DNA from: Egicoccus sp. AB-alg2
GTDB taxonomy: Bacteria; Actinomycetota; Nitriliruptoria; Nitriliruptorales; Nitriliruptoraceae
Length of the DNA: 64,000 nt
Assembly (NCBI RefSeq): GCF_041821065.1
Contig: NZ_JBGUAX010000008.1
Coordinates: forward strand, 124,001 to 188,000
Direction of reading: 5' to 3'
The notes beneath the pieces are model-generated. The model saw only the letters and a list, made by a program, of their open reading frames with translations, had not been told where the DNA came from and made no database searches. Both the position numbers and the translations under genes were made by a program. Of the stretch, positions 61,373-64,000 are shown in pieces (positions within the stretch are counted from its first letter, which is position 1; each line of letters opens with the position of its first letter).

Positions 61373-62386
61373 ATGATCATCGACTGCCACGGCCACTACA
61401 CGACGGCCCCGCCGCAGCTGCAGCGCTTCCGAGACGACCAACTGGCACGGCTCCGCGACCCGACGCGACCACCCGCGACGCTGGGCGCCATCTCCGACGG
61501 GGAGATCCGCGAGAGCATCGAGCAGCACCAGTTGCGCGTCCTGCGTGAACGCGGCGGCGACGTCATGGTGTTCTCCCCGAAGGCGTCCGGCATGGAGCAC
61601 CACGTGCCGGACAGCGACACGGCGGCGGCCTGGGCGCGTGCCTCGAACGACCTCGTGCACCGGGTGACCGAGCTGTTCCCGGAGACGTTCGCGGGTGTCT
61701 GCCAGCTGCCGCAGACGCCGGACGGCGCCCTCGGCCCGGTGATCGCGGAACTACGCCGTTGTGTCGAGGATCTCGGATTCGTGGGTTGCAACCTCAACCC
61801 GGATCCGTCGGGTGGCCACTGGACCTCCTCCCCGCTGACCGACGAGTCCTGGTTCCCGTTGTACGAGACCATGATCGAGTTGGACGTACCGGCGATGATC
61901 CACGTCTCGTCCTCGTGCAACCCGAACTTCCACACCCTCGGCGCGCACTACCTCAACGCCGACACCTCGGTGTTCATGCAGTTCGTGCAGGGGGATCTGT
62001 TCGCGCGGTTCCCCGAGTTACGCTTCGTCATCCCGCACGGCGGCGGCGCCGTGCCGTACCACTGGGGTCGCTACCAGGGGCTCGCGACCCGACTGGGCCG
62101 TCCCCCGATCGAACAGCACGTGATGAACAACGTGTTCTTCGACACCGCCGTCTACCACCAGCCCGGCATCGAGTTGCTCACCCGTGTCGTCGGCATCGAC
62201 AACCTGTTGTTCGCGTCCGAGATGCTGGGCGCCGTCCGCGGCGACAATCCCGACACCGGCTCGGGATGGGACGACACGCTTCGTTACCTCGAAGCTGTGG
62301 ACCTGACGCCGGACGAGCGCAAGCGCATCTACGAGGCCAACGCGCTGCGGGTCTACCCGCGACTCGCCGCGCGACTCACCGGATGA
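61373..62386 (+). CDS. ligJ: 4-oxalomesaconate hydratase-like protein (LigJ family)
   Basis: A 337-residue amidohydrolase-fold protein. Metal-site motif IIDCHGHYTT at the start, His in MIHVSSS, His in VIPHGGGAVPYHWGR, and Glu in LFASEMLG (where most members have Asp). Segments CVEDLGFVGCNLNPDP and PHGGGA match LigJ from memory. It hydrates 4-oxalomesaconate in the protocatechuate 4,5-cleavage pathway. The neighbouring aldolase agrees. Confidence 0.75.
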   Translation: MIIDCHGHYTTAPPQLQRFRDDQLARLRDPTRPPATLGAISDGEIRESIEQHQLRVLRERGGDVMVFSPKASGMEHHVPDSDTAAAWARASNDLVHRVTELFPETFAGVCQLPQTPDGALGPVIAELRRCVEDLGFVGCNLNPDPSGGHWTSSPLTDESWFPLYETMIELDVPAMIHVSSSCNPNFHTLGAHYLNADTSVFMQFVQGDLFARFPELRFVIPHGGGAVPYHWGRYQGLATRLGRPPIEQHVMNNVFFDTAVYHQPGIELLTRVVGIDNLLFASEMLGAVRGDNPDTGSGWDDTLRYLEAVDLTPDERKRIYEANALRVYPRLAARLTG

Positions 62387-62432
62387 GTGCACGGCGGTCG
62401 GCGTCTCGACCGATCGCCAGGGAGGAAGGTCC

Positions 62433-63425
62433 ATGCCACCACTACCGCTGACGTTCGCCTGCGGCGATTACGACCGCACCCGGGCACTCGAGGAAGGCAC
62501 CGTCCGGGCCAGCGGGATCTCGCTCAACTATCTGCGGCTGCCGGTCGAGGAGACCTTCTTCCGCATGATGCGCCATCAGGAGTTCGATGTCGCGGAGATG
62601 TCGTTCTCGTCCTACGTCGTCTCGCTGCAGCGGGACGACCCACCCTTCGTCGCGTTGCCGGTGTACACCTCACGGATGTTCCGGCACGGCGGGATCTTCG
62701 TGCGCTCCGATGCCGGGATCGAGCAACCCGAGGACCTCGTCGGCAAGACGGTGGGGTCGCCGGAGTTCCAGCTCAGCGCTTGCGTCTGGATCCGCGGCAT
62801 CCTCGCCGAGCACCACGGCCTGCCGGTCGACTCCGTGCGCTACCGGACCGGTGGGCAGGAGAAGCCCGGCCGCATCGAGAAGGCAGCGCTGGATCTCCCG
62901 CCCGAGATCGAGGTGGAACCGATCGCGCCCGGCCAGACGTTGTCGCGGATGCTGGTCGAGGGCGAGATCGATGCCATCTATTCACCGCGGATCCCGTCCC
63001 CGTTCACGGAGGGTGACCCCCGCGTCCGCAGGTTGTTCCCGGACGTGATCGCGGCCGAGACCAAGTACTTCGGCAAGACCGGCATCTTCCCGATCATGCA
63101 CGTCGTCGCCATCCGTCGGGAGGTCTACGAGACCAACCGGTGGATCGCGCAGTCGCTGATGAAGGCGTTCTCCGAGGCGAAGGAACGGGCATACCGCCGG
63201 TTCGACGACTCGTCCGCGCTGCCGTTCACCTTGCCGTGGATGACCCTGCAGTTCGAGGAGGCGCGACGGCGACTCGGTGACGACTTCTGGTCGTACGGGC
63301 TCCAGGACAACTGGGACGACCTCGACGCCTTCCTGCGCTACCACCATGAGCAGGGGTTGTCCAAGCGCCGCGTGACGCCCGAGGAACTGTTCGCGCCCGA
63401 GGCGTTGGAGTCGTTCGTGATCTAG
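62433..63425 (+). CDS. 4,5-dihydroxyphthalate decarboxylase (Pht5 type)
   Basis: A 330-residue protein. The opening TFACGDYDRTRALEEGTV and RLPVEETFFRMMRH, then FDVAEMSFSSYVVS, are the hallmark of the Pht5/PhtD decarboxylase group (periplasmic-binding-protein fold without signal peptide). It would convert 4,5-dihydroxyphthalate to protocatechuate, linking a phthalate-type oxygenase to the LigJ/LigK enzymes. No metal is needed in the family. Related proteins act on other aromatic diacids, so the substrate is inferred. Confidence 0.8.
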   Translation: MPPLPLTFACGDYDRTRALEEGTVRASGISLNYLRLPVEETFFRMMRHQEFDVAEMSFSSYVVSLQRDDPPFVALPVYTSRMFRHGGIFVRSDAGIEQPEDLVGKTVGSPEFQLSACVWIRGILAEHHGLPVDSVRYRTGGQEKPGRIEKAALDLPPEIEVEPIAPGQTLSRMLVEGEIDAIYSPRIPSPFTEGDPRVRRLFPDVIAAETKYFGKTGIFPIMHVVAIRREVYETNRWIAQSLMKAFSEAKERAYRRFDDSSALPFTLPWMTLQFEEARRRLGDDFWSYGLQDNWDDLDAFLRYHHEQGLSKRRVTPEELFAPEALESFVI

Positions 63426-63467
63426 GCCGGACGTTTGTCGCGGCCGGTCACCGCAGGTGGAGGCACC

Positions 63468-63965
63468 GTGATCGATCCGAGGTCCACGCCGACGCGGACC
63501 TTCCTGGTATGGCCCGTGCTCGTGCTCGTCGGCTCCCGTCTGGCGCGACGGCCGCTCGACTGGCGGTTCGCGCCTGTCGCCGCCGGCGGGTACATGCTGT
63601 ACCGAACGGCCGGCACCTACCGCACCCGTCACGGTGGCGGCGGCCCGGGGATGGCCCAACCGGCGGAGCGTCTCGTCACCACCGGCCCGTACGCGATGAG
63701 CCGTAACCCGATGTACCTGGGGCATCTGCTCACGTTCGCGGCCTTCGTCGGGGCGACCCGCTCCCGCTGGTCGGCAGCGGTGTTCGGGTGGCACCTGCGA
63801 TGGTTCGACGACCGCGCCGCCACCGACGAGCGCCAGCTGCGGGAGCGCTTCGGCGAGGACTACGAGCACTACCGCGCTGCCGTGCCGCGTTGGCTGCCCT
63901 GGCGCGGGGGTCAGCTCAGGCGACTGCTCCGGCCGCCCTCCGGCACCGCCGGCGCCGACGCATGA
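63468..63965 (+). CDS. Isoprenylcysteine carboxyl methyltransferase-family membrane protein
   Basis: A 165-residue membrane protein of the ICMT/PEMT-like family. Signature LVTTGPYAMSRNPMYLGHLL is near residues 70-90, followed by a C-terminal ERFGEDYEHYRAAVPRWLPW as in the family. The GTG at 63468 follows GGAGG by five bases. Substrate unknown (small lipids or isoprenoids). It is likely outside the catabolic island. Confidence 0.75.
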   Translation: MIDPRSTPTRTFLVWPVLVLVGSRLARRPLDWRFAPVAAGGYMLYRTAGTYRTRHGGGGPGMAQPAERLVTTGPYAMSRNPMYLGHLLTFAAFVGATRSRWSAAVFGWHLRWFDDRAATDERQLRERFGEDYEHYRAAVPRWLPWRGGQLRRLLRPPSGTAGADA

Positions 63966-64000
63966 GCGGAGTCGACGTGCAGCAGCTCCACGAGGATCCC
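63962..64000 (+). CDS. Start of a further gene, cut by the window edge
   Basis: An ATG at 63962 overlaps the preceding stop by ATGA. The open frame (MSGVDVQQLHEDP) runs to the last base. Coupling suggests a real gene. Thirteen codons are too few to identify it. Confidence 0.35.
   Translation, partial: MSGVDVQQLHEDP

Overview
The window is strongly G+C-rich, uses GTG and TTG starts freely, and encodes actinobacterial families throughout (a LAL-type LuxR regulator, a GAF-ANTAR protein, a DUF222/HNH protein, Lon, a Mycobacterium-type RpiB). It is most likely a high-GC actinobacterial chromosome, possibly a deep-branching lineage such as Nitriliruptoria. That lineage call is inference and was not tested.

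Left part (1-30.9 kb): housekeeping, stress and regulatory genes. A truncated globin overlaps a class III adenylate cyclase and a LuxR-type ATPase regulator. Then come an FAD oxidoreductase and a MaoC-type hydratase, an L,D-transpeptidase, a KimA-like K+ importer, a GAF-ANTAR protein, a universal stress protein, a two-TM K+ channel, and a methyltransferase beside a second LuxR regulator. These are followed by a drug-efflux MFS protein, a DUF222/HNH protein, Lon, an aldo/keto reductase, a CPA2-type antiporter, and a zinc alcohol dehydrogenase with an SRPBCC protein. Several small or damaged genes lie between them (a truncated flippase-like gene and a frameshifted VOC gene).

Right part (30.9-63.4 kb): one large catabolic island for an aromatic (probably phthalate-like) polyacid. 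It has a tripartite tricarboxylate transporter (TctC divergent from a ThDP enzyme and TctBA) and a Rieske ring-hydroxylating oxygenase followed by a protein of unknown family, a PanB-like protein and an alpha/beta hydrolase with a Cys nucleophile. It also has two 4,5-dihydroxyphthalate decarboxylase-type proteins, RpiB, an ArsP_2-type membrane protein, an MFS/aldo-keto reductase fusion, a RidA-like protein and an aldehyde dehydrogenase. Next come two bicupins each paired with an EutA-like ATPase, an FMN-dependent 2-hydroxyacid oxidase, an amidohydrolase and a Rieske ferredoxin. At the right end are an alcohol dehydrogenase, an RraA/LigK-type aldolase, a LigJ-type hydratase and a 4,5-dihydroxyphthalate decarboxylase. 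Two paralogous FadR/GntR regulators sit inside the island. Nearly every transcription unit is preceded by a variant of one short inverted repeat, GGT-NNN-ACC, so the island looks like one regulon.

The most unusual item is the duplicated bicupin + EutA-like pair in head-to-head orientation (48.4-55.3 kb). No ethanolamine ammonia-lyase is present in the window, which suggests a reactivase-type ATPase working with a cupin metalloenzyme. No tRNA, rRNA, CRISPR array or insertion sequence was recognised.
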